This document shows positions 43,601-58,600 of a stretch of DNA of 64,000 nucleotides, one piece after another. Positions within the stretch are counted from its first letter, which is position 1, and every line of letters begins with the position of its first letter. The translations under genes were made by a program, and so were the position numbers. A model generated the notes under the pieces. That model made no database searches and was not told the DNA's origin. It worked only from the letters and a program-made list of their open reading frames with translations. Origin of the DNA: Solen grandis (taxonomy: Eukaryota > Mollusca > Bivalvia > Adapedonta > Solenidae); assembly GCA_021229015.1 (NCBI GenBank), contig CM037780.1:60718961-60782960 (forward strand). Direction: 5' to 3'.

Positions 43601-46600
43601 CATTATTACGTGTTAGAAAACATTAGTGTACGACCTTCTGTACAAAAAATATGTTAAATTATTTGTAGTTTGTATGAAATCAGCTATTGAAAGTTGCAAA
43701 AATGATCCAGGTGAGAAAAGTTTGACTGTACAGGAAGTACAGGAATTATTCATGTCACAGTGGTGAAAACGTATTCGTATTATGAAAAATTTAACTTTTA
43801 TTCACTCAAAAAGTTTTGTTTATCTCTGAATTCAACTTTTTATTTCACAGTCTATCTGATTTGCGTAATCACAAATATATCTTTTTTTTCCGTCAAATTC
43901 GCGGATTAATTTTACAGAAACAACTCCTTGGCATTTAATACTTTGGTTTCCCTTAATTACAAATGTAAATGGACAAAACAGAAAAGGTTTTAGAAAAGTA
44001 AAATTTTCTTTGTGGTTCACCTTTAATATGCAGACATTTGGAAAATGGTTTTAAAAAATACAAGATTCGTTAGAATTAAGTCATGATTAAGGTCCCAGGG
44101 TTGAAGGTTTGAACCTTAGCTGGCAGATTATTATATGAGCAGGGGTTTCAATAAGCAGACATAAACGTATTATACATCCTGAAAATTCCCAAATAAGTCT
44201 CAGAATTTGACCTCGGACGTTTTGAAACTTCCTCAAAATAGCCCCTTACGGCCTTGTCTAAATTACTGGATGTTTTCATTATCTCCATTCAAAACTGGTC
44301 TGATCGTATCTGACTCGGACAGGCGACTAATTAGTCTATGACTGTGTAATAAGTATGTTTAATCAGGGAAACAAGTCCAGAACATGGCTGTTTACACCAA
44401 GACCTGTAACACACCTGACGTTCTTTATTCCTATCATACGCCGACCGGGTATACACCATATGTCATGCGGTGCTTATCAGTCCATACAGGGTCATGCAAA
44501 TTAAGTAACATTTGTTCCGCCCTCGTTCAGTGATTGACATATGCATTTGCCCAGTGAAACAGAAAGGTCAGGTACCAGCCTGCTAAATGTCGTCTGTCTC
44601 AATATTGCAGAAGATGCTGTTTACAAGTTACAATACTATATTCTAGTAATGTCATATAGACCATTATCTCATTTTTATATCCGATTAAATAACATGGAAT
44701 TTAAAATTTTGACAAAAAAGACATGCAGCTGAATTTAGGAAAAAGAACTAAAAAATTTATAAGCAAGTCCTGTAACTGTATGGTACAGATAAATTATGTC
44801 TAAACTGGCTAGGAAACATAATATTTCCAGCAGAAAACAAAAGAAAAAAAGTAAAAAAATCTACAGGATTTAATTTACAAATTCCCTTTCACATTCTTCA
44901 ATATTTACTTCATATATTTTATCTTAAATCTTGCATTAAAGACCTGTTAATTTACAGCCAGATTGTCGATCTTTCAGGTGTCAAATTGCCACAAAAGTCG
45001 TACATTGGCATCTCACATTTTCATAAGTGTGCATTGGAATGAAAAGAAAAAAAAGGATCAACCATGACTTCATTAACTCAAAAACAATGTACATGTATTT
45101 CCTTTTTCTACTTCAATCCTATATTAACCCTTTCCCTCATATAGACTCATTTTGACGCACTCAGTAGGTACCACATAAAGCCTGATCTGCAGAAAACCAC
45201 AGTTAAACCTTACCAGATTTAATTATAAAGTCCTCCAGACCACTGAGGAGCAGCGAACAGTATAAAACCTGATCAGCCTGCGAGTTACTCGCAGGCTGAT
45301 CTGGTTTTATGTTGTTCGCATAGGTCTTTTCATGGTTTCCTCTATGAGGGAACGGGTTAAAAGAGAGCTTAATAGCTGCCAAGATGGCAAACATTGCCGA
45401 CTTTTCTTTGTGAAAAAATTAACATATTACTTTTATTTATTTGTTTTTTCTTTATTTGTTAAAGGCAAATAAAACATGTTTTTATTATTCTGCAGAGTAG
45501 ATGCACACCTATCTTTGGCCATGTAAATAAAAAAAAAATCAGGAACAGACTGTGCTTGTCATTGTCATCAATTTTTGGCGGATTTACTTTCATTTTTGAA
45601 ATATGAGAAATAGAATTTGAAACAATACAGAATTTGAATAATTGTTTTAAAAGAATTATTCTATGAAACAATTATATTCATCACTATAACTCACTCTCCA
45701 TATTTTTTTAGGCAGGGATTTATGATCATTTACAAGTAGATTATGCCATTATGGCTTTTAATATATATTTTTTAATCAAAGCAAGGTAACCATTCATTAA
45801 ACAATGTTAACAATAGACCTTTGACGGAATTATGCTCAGAAAACACAAATTAAATGGATAATAAAGATTTCATTCAGAATATTATTATTGAATATTATTG
45901 ATATTTATAAATGTCACTAAGAGATCATCAAAATCTGTCATTTAAAAAGAAAAAACAAAACAAAACACATACACACACACTATCGATGCCCACCCAACCT
46001 TTAACAGCATTTACATTCCAGTCCTCCTGACCAAAGTATCAAGTTATGAACATATGGGCCAGCTTTAAACTTGAAGGAATTTTAAGATATTTTTTTTTTT
46101 TAAATAGATTTGCGCATTAAACACACTACATTACCTGCAAATTTAAAGAAAAAATCCTAATAGTTCCTGAAAATCAGATATGGAATTTTTGATAATTCCT
46201 ATTTTGGGTCTTACTGAAAAACCTGTATGAGCCAGCCTAGGAACTGTCATTGTTTTTAAGCCAACTTATCATTAGTCAGATGTTTTTCAGCCAACCTAGG
46301 AAGGTTCAGACATTGATTTTTGTTCTTTGGCCAACCTAGGATCAGTCAGATGTTTTTCAGCCAACCTATCATTAGTCAGATGTTTTTCAGCCAACCTAGG
46401 AAGGTTCAGACATTGATCTTTGTTCTTTGGCCAACCTAGGGTCGATCAGATGTTTTTCAGCCAACCTTGGATCAGTCAGATGTTTTTCAGCCAACCTATC
46501 ATTAGTCAGATGTTTTTCAGCCAACCTAGCAAGGGTCAGATATTTTTCAGCCAACCTAGGAAAGGTCAGACATGGATCTTTGTTCTCTGGCCAATCTAGG

Positions 46601-49600
46601 GTCAGTCAGATGTTTTTCAGCCAACATAGGATCGGTCAGATGTTTTTCAGTCAACATAGGAAGGTTCAGACATTGATCTTTGTTCTTTGGCCAATCTAGG
46701 ATCAGTCAGATATTTTTCAGCCAACCTAGGAAGGGTCAGACATTGATCTTAAGTTTGTTCTTTGGCCTATCTAGGATCAGTCAAAGCATTTTGTAAGAAC
46801 TTGTTGTCCCACCGATGTAACAGAAATATTTTTCAACAAAAAATAATTAATTAGTTATGGTATCAAAACTGTCAAAAAAGTTTATAATCTCAAGTGTGAT
46901 GTTGGAAATTGTAAAAGTCAAGATCATCTGTCATGTATCTCACAGGTTAATTGGGTATCTACAGTTATTTCTCATCATGCAGTACCTTGGATGTGAACTG
47001 CTAAAACAGTATATATTTTATGTAGACCGATCATTGGTTCAATCTTACCTCTTGTTTCTTTGTTCTTGTATGGTATATAAGAATATTGTGAGTGGTGAAA
47101 TGTCTATATATTATATAAGCTAAATGTTTCCTTGATGCTCACAATCACTTGAAGTAAAAAATAAAACAATATTAACAGTATGTTTATGTATTGCCTATAT
47201 TTGAGTTTTAATATATTTATATAAATACACATACAAATTCCTATCCATAACAACCGAAATTGTTAGTAGATCCAATTTAAAAACTAGATCCTGAACAGGA
47301 AAAAAACCAAACTCTCAGACAGTCAGGTATCTAGGTCATGAATACAGGTGTATGTATCATAACAATGTTATCAGTTATGTTCCCAGGATGTAAGGCAGTG
47401 GGATATTGTTTAAAACAAAACTCAGGTGTGACATGGTAAGTTACAAGACCATGTCTGAGTTATTGTTGCAACTTTTGCCTTCCCCCACTTGTTAGGATGG
47501 AAAGTCTTAATTTTGTCTTCTACTTCTACTACTAAAGAAAAAAAGCAACAAAAAATAAAAAATGTAGGTTATTGTAATTTCCAAATATATTCATTCCCAA
47601 CCCCCATTTTTTTGATATCTGAATAATACACGATTAACACACCAGAACAGGCATTGTCTTCGTGGATTTTATTCTGTAATACACACCCCAAGATGAGGCA
47701 ATTTGCTTCACAGATATTGCTTTGATTCTTGCATAATAACAGAGGTGAAGCAATGCATTGATTTTGTCTCTGAGTGTGCTGCATTTGCTTGACTGGTTCA
47801 TAAACATTTGTGGCTTCTGCAGCAGAATATGGCAGTAAAACAGTCAACCAGTCAAAATCAATAGAATATGATTGATTACAGATATTTAAATCCATCCATA
47901 AAATACAAAAATGTTTGAAGAAAAGACATTGTTTCAAAGATTAAATATACTTCAGCCTGATGCTCAAGTTTTGATCATTGGCAAAAAAAGGAAATGAGTT
48001 ACACTTTGTATGATTTCTCCGCCCTTTTAAAAAAGAAGATGAAAAGATCACAGCCAGAATTTCTTGCTTTGAACATTTTAGATATTTTAATCAAAGGGTG
48101 AGAATCATTGGTAAATTAAAGGTTGTTGGCCGGGTTATACCAAACATGTTAAAAATGGAACCGGTATATCTCCCTTAATTTGTGTTCAGTATATAATAAG
48201 GGTAATATTAGGTATGGTTAGTTGGGTGTGCCCTTTGTCTATGACATGATGTTACTGAGGCAGTACTATGTCCGTCTTGTGTACACAAGTGTCCATATGA
48301 CTGATTATCTATTGGTTGGCTGAAACGTAAAGGGAATGAGTCTAAGATATCTGATGAGAGTATATAATTATGAACCACTTGAATATATTATTCACATGCA
48401 TATGGCAATATAGTGATACCCAAATCTTAATTTACTAATGGCTATCATATTCAGGATTGGGGCCTCCGTGGCTGAGAGGGTAAAGTCACTGATGTTAATA
48501 CTCCCTCAATACTCCCTCAGCCCCTCACCGTGTGGGTTCGAGTCGCAGCAGGGTCATTCAGATTTTCATGTGAAGAAGCTTTCCAGATGGCTTTCAGTAG
48601 GTCGGAGGTTCTACCTCCACAAGTAATTAGCAGGATGTCGCTATATGACTGAGCCATATATAAGCCATTCAGTCTTTCAGGAAATCAATTGTCCCTGTTG
48701 TTATGGTTTTGAGTGGCCTTAAGGAAGTTACCGAAGGCCTGAAATTTTAATCACACTATAAGATACATCCTGTGTTAACTTCTTCACCCCTGACATTTTG
48801 ATATTCAGTTTAACTGACATGTATAGCTGTCACACACACAGCTTTTTTATTTAACAAAAGGCCCTTGGGAAATCTAAATATGAAGTAAAAAAACTCTGAA
48901 TGTAATAAAACACGGGCAATTTTGAAAATAGTCACTTTGTATTTTAGATCTAATTTTATAATTTATTACATGATGAGGTAATGTTTACTATCAAGCATTT
49001 AGCTTTGGTACAAGTATGGCATAGCCAATTTTTTGTAAACATGTAAAAACAAGTTTATGCTTACTCTGATGATGATATAATTGTTTTAATTTGTATTTTT
49101 GGGCCCATGCTATTTGAGTAAACATAATTCGTTAAGTTCAAATACATCCTTGATTAGGTATTTCACAGATAAGTTATAAAGTTAATATGTGAGGTTTTAC
49201 AATTATCATTTCCATGAGACTGTTGTGGTTGCTGCGTGTATATTGAAGGTGAATTGAATTCACATTGTCCCTTTGTTTGGAGAGAAGAAAACTTAGCATA
49301 ATATCCTGTTAGAGGCTTTCACAGTCTGTAAAACATTCATCCTATATTAGAATTACTTAATTACTTCGTTTTTAAATACTTCTGATTTTATCATGATTAT
49401 ATATGAATTAGCAATGTCAATAGTCTTTACTGATGGATATTTTATGTTAAATTATCAATGCCTTAAGTGGGACATAATAATTTACGTGTGTTTGTTTTTG
49501 CCAGATATCACATAGATTACTTATATTTCTGTTCAATAAAGAGTTATATTAAAAAATGATTGTAATATAATGTTTTTTGCTGGCAAATCATCATAACCCT

Positions 49601-52600
49601 TTACCTCATATAGACACTTTTGTCACACTGGCAAACAGAGTAGCAGACTCAGACCAGATAATTCCTTCCAGGAGCTGTCAGACCAGGGTCTCCATTGTTT
49701 GCTCATACAATATTCTAGCTCAGATTCTACACATCCTGCAAAATAAAGAAAAATAAATACACCATTTTCAATTCAGTCAAAAATTCAGTGTTATAAATTT
49801 GTACATGAATATTCATGAGGTAAAGTGTTCAGCATACATCTGGTCTGCATCATAATGATAAATCCAATACCAATTTACACCATGTCGAACCACGGAAAAA
49901 CCTGATCAGCTTGAAAGCAATCCTTAGTCTGAACAGGATGTACAATATGACCAATAGAATTTTACTAGGCTTGAATTCCACCAACAGTAGGTAGCACTAA
50001 GTAATACTTAAATTCTTAAATCAGATAAAATTCTTTTGACCACTTCTGTTTTTACAAAACATATAAGAACCTGACTTCACTGATGTACCTTATTAGCTGT
50101 CTATATCTGTTCAGAAATGGAAAATATTGATGTTGTTATTTCGAGAAACAAGACTGATGAGTCAAGTTTCACAACTAAGTATGAAAGTATTATTTAGCAC
50201 TAAGTATTGGTTGATGGAACTGGTGCCTGTTCCGCCTTGTGAGTGTCAGGCAGGTCTTGATTTTAATGGTATTTTTGAGTCTTAATTTAGTAAAGGGTTG
50301 AACATTATAACTGCGGACAAAAGGAGGTCAGACTGCATTAAACCACAGTATTAGCTATATAGGCCACACGTTGTTTGTCCCCAGGCTGTGGAGAAATAGC
50401 TTAGAGCAATAGCAATACATTAGTAGTGGCTAGTGACATATTTAAAGTAAGCAAATCTGTATGATATGCGAACAGTGGGTTGATATATTACCTGTGTATT
50501 TGAGAAGATTAATTATGATGGAAATCTGGGATGTTGTTTTTAAATGCTGATATCAATTGAAACGTTATTCTTGATTAATTATATCAGCCTTTGAAGAAGA
50601 GGCACTTGCATTGATTGCCATGTGTTTTTTTGTGTTTTTTTTTTTAATTTTTTTTTTTTATAGTGCATTTATTAAAAAATACAACTTGTGCAGGGACTGT
50701 ATACATTAACAGAAATGCCATGCCCTCAGAAAACCCCCTTTTCTTAACTTCTGTTTAGAATTGAAAGTAGTTAGATTTGAAAAGGTTAAGTGACTATTGC
50801 TTTGTACATACATATTTTGTATATCTATTTTTAACTTTGTTTAGACTCAATTTGTCTTTTTAATCAACCAATGTTCATCTAACACAATGCATTTGATTTT
50901 GTACTTGCAGGTTATCCAGATTCCCGATGGTAAAGACTCAGTGCGGCCATTCCAGTTCTCCCTGTCGGCAGTACAGGGTGAACCGAATGGCAGCTTTGAC
51001 GCAGTTGGCCAGAGGGACACAAGGTGAGTCCAGTCCTTCTGTTTCCCTTTTGTTTGAAATCTGTTTCTTTTAGCAGCAGCCATTGTTGGGCAATGTCCTC
51101 TGGTGACAGAAACCGCATTGGATGATTTGCTTCAAAGGCCATTTGCCCCAAGCATGCTGGTTTTTGTCAGGCGGATTAGAAATTGTTCCAATTGGTGCTT
51201 GTAAATAGTGGGAGGAAATAAAGATTAAACCAGGTCCATTGGTTAAACAACTTTTATTATCTCTACATTAATGTTGCAATGGTATTAAAATGATTAGAGG
51301 TTCATTCAAACTGAGCATAATTGTTTTTCTATGCAATGTAATGAAAATATGTCACCTTGTATCAGCCCAATAGAATTAATCTAAATTGTCCGTCCAGAAT
51401 GTGTTGTCTATAGGTTGATTGTATGCACCATCGCATTAAGTCCCCGTTATGGGTTGATATATAAACATACTGTAGACCATCTATAAATGTTCATTTTACG
51501 GTAAATTTCTGAAGGAGCTTTTTCTTACTTTACTCATAAGACATTGGTTGGTTTAACTTCCTGTTTATTGTTAAAACTCAGTGATTAGTAACAATTTCAT
51601 TGTCATAATTCAGCAAAACATATGTCTGAAGGTTGTCTTGAAAACTGCATCAGCTTAGATAAAAGTTCTGAGAAAAAAAAGAAAGAACTTTATTTTACAC
51701 CTTTGGAATTAAAGACTTTGTTGTGTTGATGATGTGTAAAAATGCTTTAGGACAGACAAATTCTGTAAGGATTCCTCTAATTATACTTGACTTGAGTTAC
51801 TGTCATCCAAATAATGACAGAGTTATGTTCCCTGAATTGACTTTAAAAAAACAAACCTTGTGCAAACTACTTCTACATACCTTCATCGATTCAGCTCAAA
51901 TTTAACATGTGCATTTATAATGACATTTAAATGTGTGTGACATAATTTTAATGCACATCTTGTAAAGTAAGAATTATGGCCCCTAATAGGACATTAAAAA
52001 TCAGCTTTTTTTCTATGAAAAAGCCCATGGTGGGGTATTCATCACCTTTGATGATAGTTATAGTGTACAAAATTGATGGGATATTTTTTATTTCCAAATC
52101 TTAATTATAAACTGATGACACATGGATTAAATGATACTGAAATTAAAATTTGTTGATTGGCTAATTTCCCCTTGTGACATGTTAATATTTTATTATGTGC
52201 AAAATTCAGGTGATGTTTGAAACATTGCACACAAAGTATGGATGACTGCGATTTTCAGGTCCTAGTGGCTGTTTGATCATAGCAGTCCCGGAATCAGGAG
52301 GTCATGGGTTTAGTCCCAGGCTTCGATATACCAAAGATGTTAAAAAATAGTACTGGTATAGCTCCCTTGCTTGAGGCTGAGCATATAAGGAACCAAATGA
52401 ACCAAATATTTCTGTCCAAAAAAAAATTAACTTGTCAAAATTTCGTAGGATTGAATTGAAATTAATAAAATTACTGTTTATTTATTCGCAGTTACAGTAA
52501 ATTACTGTAACTGCGAATAAATAAACAGTAATTTTATTACTGTAATGATGATGCAAACATTGCATTTGTTTGTAAGTCATCAATTAATTATTATATAAAG

Positions 52601-55600
52601 CATAAAGCACAGTATAGTACAGGATTTTCTGGTTGCAGCGTAACAAAATGTAAAAACCAATATAAAGAAAAAAGAAAATCATAGACAACATTTTACAGGT
52701 TTGTATAATATTATATGATCAAGCTTAATATCAATTTTGCACATGAAAGGTACCATTAGACTCTACCAATTTGGCTTCTTAGTGGGTGTGGTAAAGTTTG
52801 AATTGAATTCTCTTGTATTGTGTGTACTCCCTCTTTCTGAAACAAAATATGAGTAAAAAAAAATGTGCACAATACATGGCATTTTATGGTACATCATAAA
52901 CTGAATTGAAATACTGCTTACTTTTGTTTCACTAGTCCTTTTAAGAGCGTGAACATTTAGGGAATGAATTGTTATGAAAATGTAACACATGAAAAATAAA
53001 AGTTTTAATAAATTTAGAGTTCTTCTTGTCAATGTTTTCGAGCAACTGAAAATGGATTCGGGCAAGTGGAAATTCCATCTTGTCTGCCCAAATGGCCAAG
53101 TTCTTAAAAAAAATTATAGTGAAGACTGACGTTTTGCTATACGACTCTGAGCCTGCAATATTTTTTCTTGTGTTGAAGTATTTTCATTGAGATTTTGAGG
53201 ATGATCTCTTTTTAGTGTATTCTGTAATAATGCATTGATGTGCTTGTTAATTTAAATGTTTGCAGAATTGCCATAATTCATTTACAAAATACTACAAATT
53301 AATTTTCTGCAATTTTTAAAACAATTCTTTAAAACAAACTTTACAGTTTATTCAAGGAAAGAATCTTCTTACACATTTATAAGCTATCCACAAGTAAACG
53401 AATGCAAGTGTTAATATACCATAAATTGTACTTGGTTCTCTTTAGCCAAGTGCCTGAAATACCCCCCGTGACTTGAGGAAAAAATTACACTGATATTTTT
53501 TTGTTATTGTTTCACCCTTGAACATATTAAATAGCCTGGACCCCTGGAGTTCTATCAGTGGATACTTACTTTCAGAGATATGTTGTCAAATTATGTTTTC
53601 CGTTTTCCAAAAACGTGTCAAAGACTAATGGTTTTTTTCAACTCATTTCAATAAGAAAGGATAACATGATACTGACTGTTTCTACACTTGACCAAATAGA
53701 CATAGAATACTTTGTCTTGCATGATTTCCTGTGGTCTAAGCAGCCACCCCCACTGACTGTTATGCAGTTCACATACTTTTAACAGAAGTTAACGCTTTAT
53801 CAAATACCTTACGCCCTGTAGAGTTAATTTGGTGCATTTCAACAATTAGCCCTGGGTTATCTCTTGCTACATTTTCCAATTTCTCCGCATTTGAGTTTAA
53901 AATCCAATCTTCTAAAGAAACTGTAGAATGATACCAGCAAAGCAACTACAGGGATAATCGTGTTTGGAGAAAAAAAAATGAGAAAAAATTGTCCTTGTGA
54001 ACTTGTTTACAATTTCCAAATATAGATTTTTCCCTCATTTAGACAATACCAATGAGATTATCGTACATAAAACCTTTATTTTAAGTTAGTTAACTCTAAT
54101 GAAAAATACTATAATGAAATTGTTGAAAAAATTAAAAAAAATCACTGACATTGTTATTGTGTATATTGTATTATAACAGTCAAACCAGTCAAGGGAACAA
54201 TGGAAAGTGACAGCTTAACAGAGATGGCCTCTAAATGAAGGTTAAACATATTCCAGACGGCTTGCTTGGTGATATTAAAAAAATTAAATGATACTAATGC
54301 AGGTTTACTGCTTAACCCTTTCCCTCATAGAGGACACCATGAAAAGACCTATGCGAACAGCATAAAACCAGATCAGCCTGCGAGTAACTCGCAGGCTGAT
54401 CAGGTTTTATGCTGTTCGCTGCTCCTCAGTGGTCTGGAAATGAGGATTTTGTAATTAAATTTGGTAAGGTTTAACTGTGGTTTTCTGCAGATCAGGCTTT
54501 ATGTGATACCTATTGAGGGCGTATAAATGAGTATATATGAGGGAAAGGGTTAAAAAAATCAGAGCCAATTGATTAAATGATACTAATGCAGGTTTACTGC
54601 TTAATACAGGTGGCCACTGATACAGGGTCACCACTTTATTTGTATTTTTGTACTGATGATGTGCACTGTACTTCTGAAAATAAGAAATGTTATATTCTTT
54701 TCTGTTCATAAAATAGAGCACATCTCTCAGTCACACCTGGATAATCCTTGCTGCAGTTAAAATGCCTGAATAATTTCACCTACAGGTGCAAAATTTGTGT
54801 AATAAAAGTTATTTGATAAGGCTTTATCAGAAAGGGAACGCCTAATGATACATAGTTTTCTCAGTGTTTTAACCCTTTCCCTCATATACAGATATATAAG
54901 TCTAACCTTGCCACGCTGGCCATTGATCTTCTCTTCAGGTTGACTAGTTATCAAAAATATGATTGACAAAAATAGTTTTTTTTGTTTTTGTTTTTAATAT
55001 CTTCACAGTGTGGTGTTAACATTCTATGATTACCTTTAAATGACCATGCATTTGCTATCCAGGTCAGTTTTTGTACTGCGGGTCTGTTGTTTATATAGAA
55101 AGAAGGTATACATATACATGAATACTTATTTATGAGTTAAATTGTATACATCATATCTACCTGTATGACCTTAACAAGTTTGACATGGTCTTTGAATTAT
55201 GAAAATACTCTTCTTTGACAAGATACTGCTCACCTTTCAGTAAACTTCTCTGATTAAGATGAATCTCAAATTTTACCAGTTTAAAATTACTGGATTTGTT
55301 TTTTCTTCAAAAAGTATATTTTTTTCATGAAATTTAGGATCATTTACATATTATTCAAAAATGCTTAAATACCATGCATGCAACATTACAAAGATTAAAC
55401 TAGTTGGTATACACTACATTGTTGGATTTTTAAAATACCATATTATCAATGCACCATGACAAACTTTGAGAGAGAGAGATAGATACAGTGAAACCTCGTT
55501 AGTCCGGGCTCCATTATTCCGGAAACCTCGCCATCCGGACACTTTTCTCTTGGAACGGATTTCCACAACGTAAAAATGATTCGATAATATGGAAATTCGC

Positions 55601-58600
55601 GTTCCGGATCCGGACATCCATTTTGGGAACCAATCTTCCATTTGCTATTTAAAATGACTCGATAATCCGGGTACCAGTTCAGACTGGATTTCCCACCTAC
55701 TATTTTTAGACATAATTCGGACTACTCTTTGCGCGTGACTGTTATAGAAGTGTCACCTGCAGATTGTTTACACATAGCCGCGAGCGCTTCACACTAATCA
55801 GTCCAGAGAACAGGGGGCAATTAAGGGCTGGTATAGCCGCAAGCTACATATATAACTAGCGAGTGAAGAAGGTAAAATTTATTCACATTTGCAGATGTAT
55901 GCTGTTAAAAGAGACAGAAAAGCCAACCATCCTTTACATCGTCTTTTGTTCATATGTTTTGTTTTCAGTGCGTACATTTAATATTCATTTGTTTGTGACT
56001 GTTTTGGCTAAAATAATTAAATCCAATTCATTTTGCTCACGAATGCAGAACAAGAAATGGGTCACAATTATGCTGTCACCTACTTAAGGTGTCTTTTTTC
56101 TTCTCTTAAAGAATGCTGATGTCAAGGATGGATTTAAATAAAATTAAACCATCATTTGTAAACATCAATTTAAACACATAATCATATATAGTCCTAAGCA
56201 TATAATTTTAAATATAATTATTATTAATGGAAAACAAACATAAACACACACACACACACAGTGTACAATGAGAAAGTATGAAAGAAAGAAAGAAAAAAGA
56301 AGAAGAGAGATATGGATTGATTCATTAATACGGAAAATTCATTAATCCGGAAATTTAAACAAGGACCAAAGTGTCCGGACTAATGAGGTTTCACTGTGTA
56401 TATATTACAGAAAAGCCAGATCATACTTTATACTTTTTTCCTCATTTTCAAGGTTGACATAGTCACCACATTGGCAGTACAGTTTGCCTCACTGAGACAA
56501 AGTGTAACTCGCAGGAATTGGGTCCATAGCTCCAAGGTCACACTTTGAGGTGAAAGGTCATGGTGCTGGATTTGCTTATCCGAAATGAACTTATCCCTGG
56601 ATCAGAAGTTGCAGGAAGATAAATTAAGATTTGCCTTAACCCTTTCCCTCATAGAGGATACCATGAAAAGACCTATGCGTTCAGCATAAAACCAGATCAG
56701 CCTGCGAGTAACTGCAGGCTGATCAGGTTTTATGCTGTTCGCTGCTCCTCAGTGGTCTGGTAATGAGGATTTTACAATTAAATTAGGTAAGGTTTGAGTT
56801 TGGCTTTCTGCAGATCAGGCTTTATGTGGTACCTATTGAGTGCGTCAAAATTAATCTATATGAGGGAAAAGGTTAATGAGACAATGTGTTTGGCACAAGG
56901 GTTGGGTCCCAAGTTCCAAGGGCATGGCCTCTTTTAGTGGTGAATGGTCATGGTTCATACAGTGTTTTGATGTTAATATCAGGTTCCTATCTCTAAGTTG
57001 CATATTCAACTGCGATGTTGCCTTCAGGCATGAAGTTTGGAGTTGCAAACAATATAAAATTGAAGAATGGTTTATGTAGGCAGAGAAGTTCAGAGATGAA
57101 TGTCAACACTTCCACTCAATCCTAAAATGAAGGATTTATTACTTATTATGTGAGAAAATTGCTTGTTTTTGATACATTTCAATGTGTTTTAAGTTAAAGA
57201 GACCAGAAAATTACAAGGTTATTTCCATTTAATGTAAATTACAATGATGATGGTGGTTAAACTGGTTTTATAAAGCTGAAAGTTTCAAATGCTCTTAATA
57301 AGGATATGTGTATCACCATTTATGATATTTTAAAACCAGAGTTGACATCTTTTGATGAAACTAACCTCTATATACTTGGTCATGCACGAATACAACTGCC
57401 ATAGTGTATGGAACGCCTTTGCTGCTTCATCTTGCCAAATATCACATCTGTGTCCATTAGTAGTGTTTGTCAGTTTTTTTTGTTATGTTAATTTTTTGAC
57501 TGTTTGTCATTATGTTCTGTCATTTTGCTATGATATTCTGTATGTCTGTCATTATATTCTGTTATTTGCGTCTTATATTCTGTATGTTTGTCTTCATGTT
57601 CTGTCATTTTGTTATTGCTTTTTGTATGTTAGTAATTATGTTCCGTCTGTTTGCAATTATGGTCTGTCTGTTTATTATTTTGTAATGTCTGTATTCCATT
57701 ATGTTCTGTCAACACAACTTTGTGTTTTGTGCATATATCCTTATCATGTTATGTGTTTTCAAACTTATATCATCCCAAGTCAAAATTACATGTCAGTAAC
57801 ATCACTCTCTCTAATTTCTTTGCCATATTCTGTTTCGATATAATTATTTCGTGTATCTTTCATTACTTGATGTGTAAACATCATTACCTTACACACACTT
57901 AGCTTTACGTCATTGCATTATGTCAGTGCAGCACTATTTCCAGTTATATGTTCATTACATTCTGTCAGAATGTCTTTCTCTTCTTACCGGGGGGGGGGGG
58001 GGATCATCCTAAGAAAACCCGGTATCATATTTCAATTTAAATGGATATATATTGAAATAACGCACATCTTTAATTAATATAATTTACACCAATCCCGGAT
58101 TGGTCCACCTGCCATAGGTGTCAGTGCATATTAGCCTATTATTTTAGATATGCATGTATGCATAATCGAATTATAGAATCTGGTTTATATTATAATCTTA
58201 TAATCATTTAGGATTGAATTTGTAGAATTGTATTTGATACCATATTGAAATCACGCACATCTTTAATTAAAATTTACCCAAAAATTTAACAGATGATTGT
58301 ATTTTTAAATTTAAGGTTTTTTTTTAATAAATTATTTAATTATAAATAAAAGATAATTATATGTATCTTTTAAATTATTATATTTTTTTTTGTTGCGCAA
58401 AATTTGCCATATGAAACCGTCAGTGCTTTTTTGATAATCAATTTATATAATTTTTATTTTTAACTAAAAATTAATTTTGTTAATTTTTTTTGCCACCTTG
58501 TTAGCTGTTTGTATATAAGTACGTCAGTAAGTAATTAGCGTTCTCACTTCACCAATTCTTGGAAACTCCTCTGTGACTCTTCTCACTTCCTGTCGGAGGT

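Noticed and set aside
48459..48545. Possible tRNA gene
   Set aside because: An internal duplication disrupts the head and the sequence continues into a SINE central domain.
57352..57843. 163-codon plus-strand frame with membrane-like composition
   Set aside because: Built from T-rich tandem repeats (cattatgttctgt); no splice signals or homology recognised.
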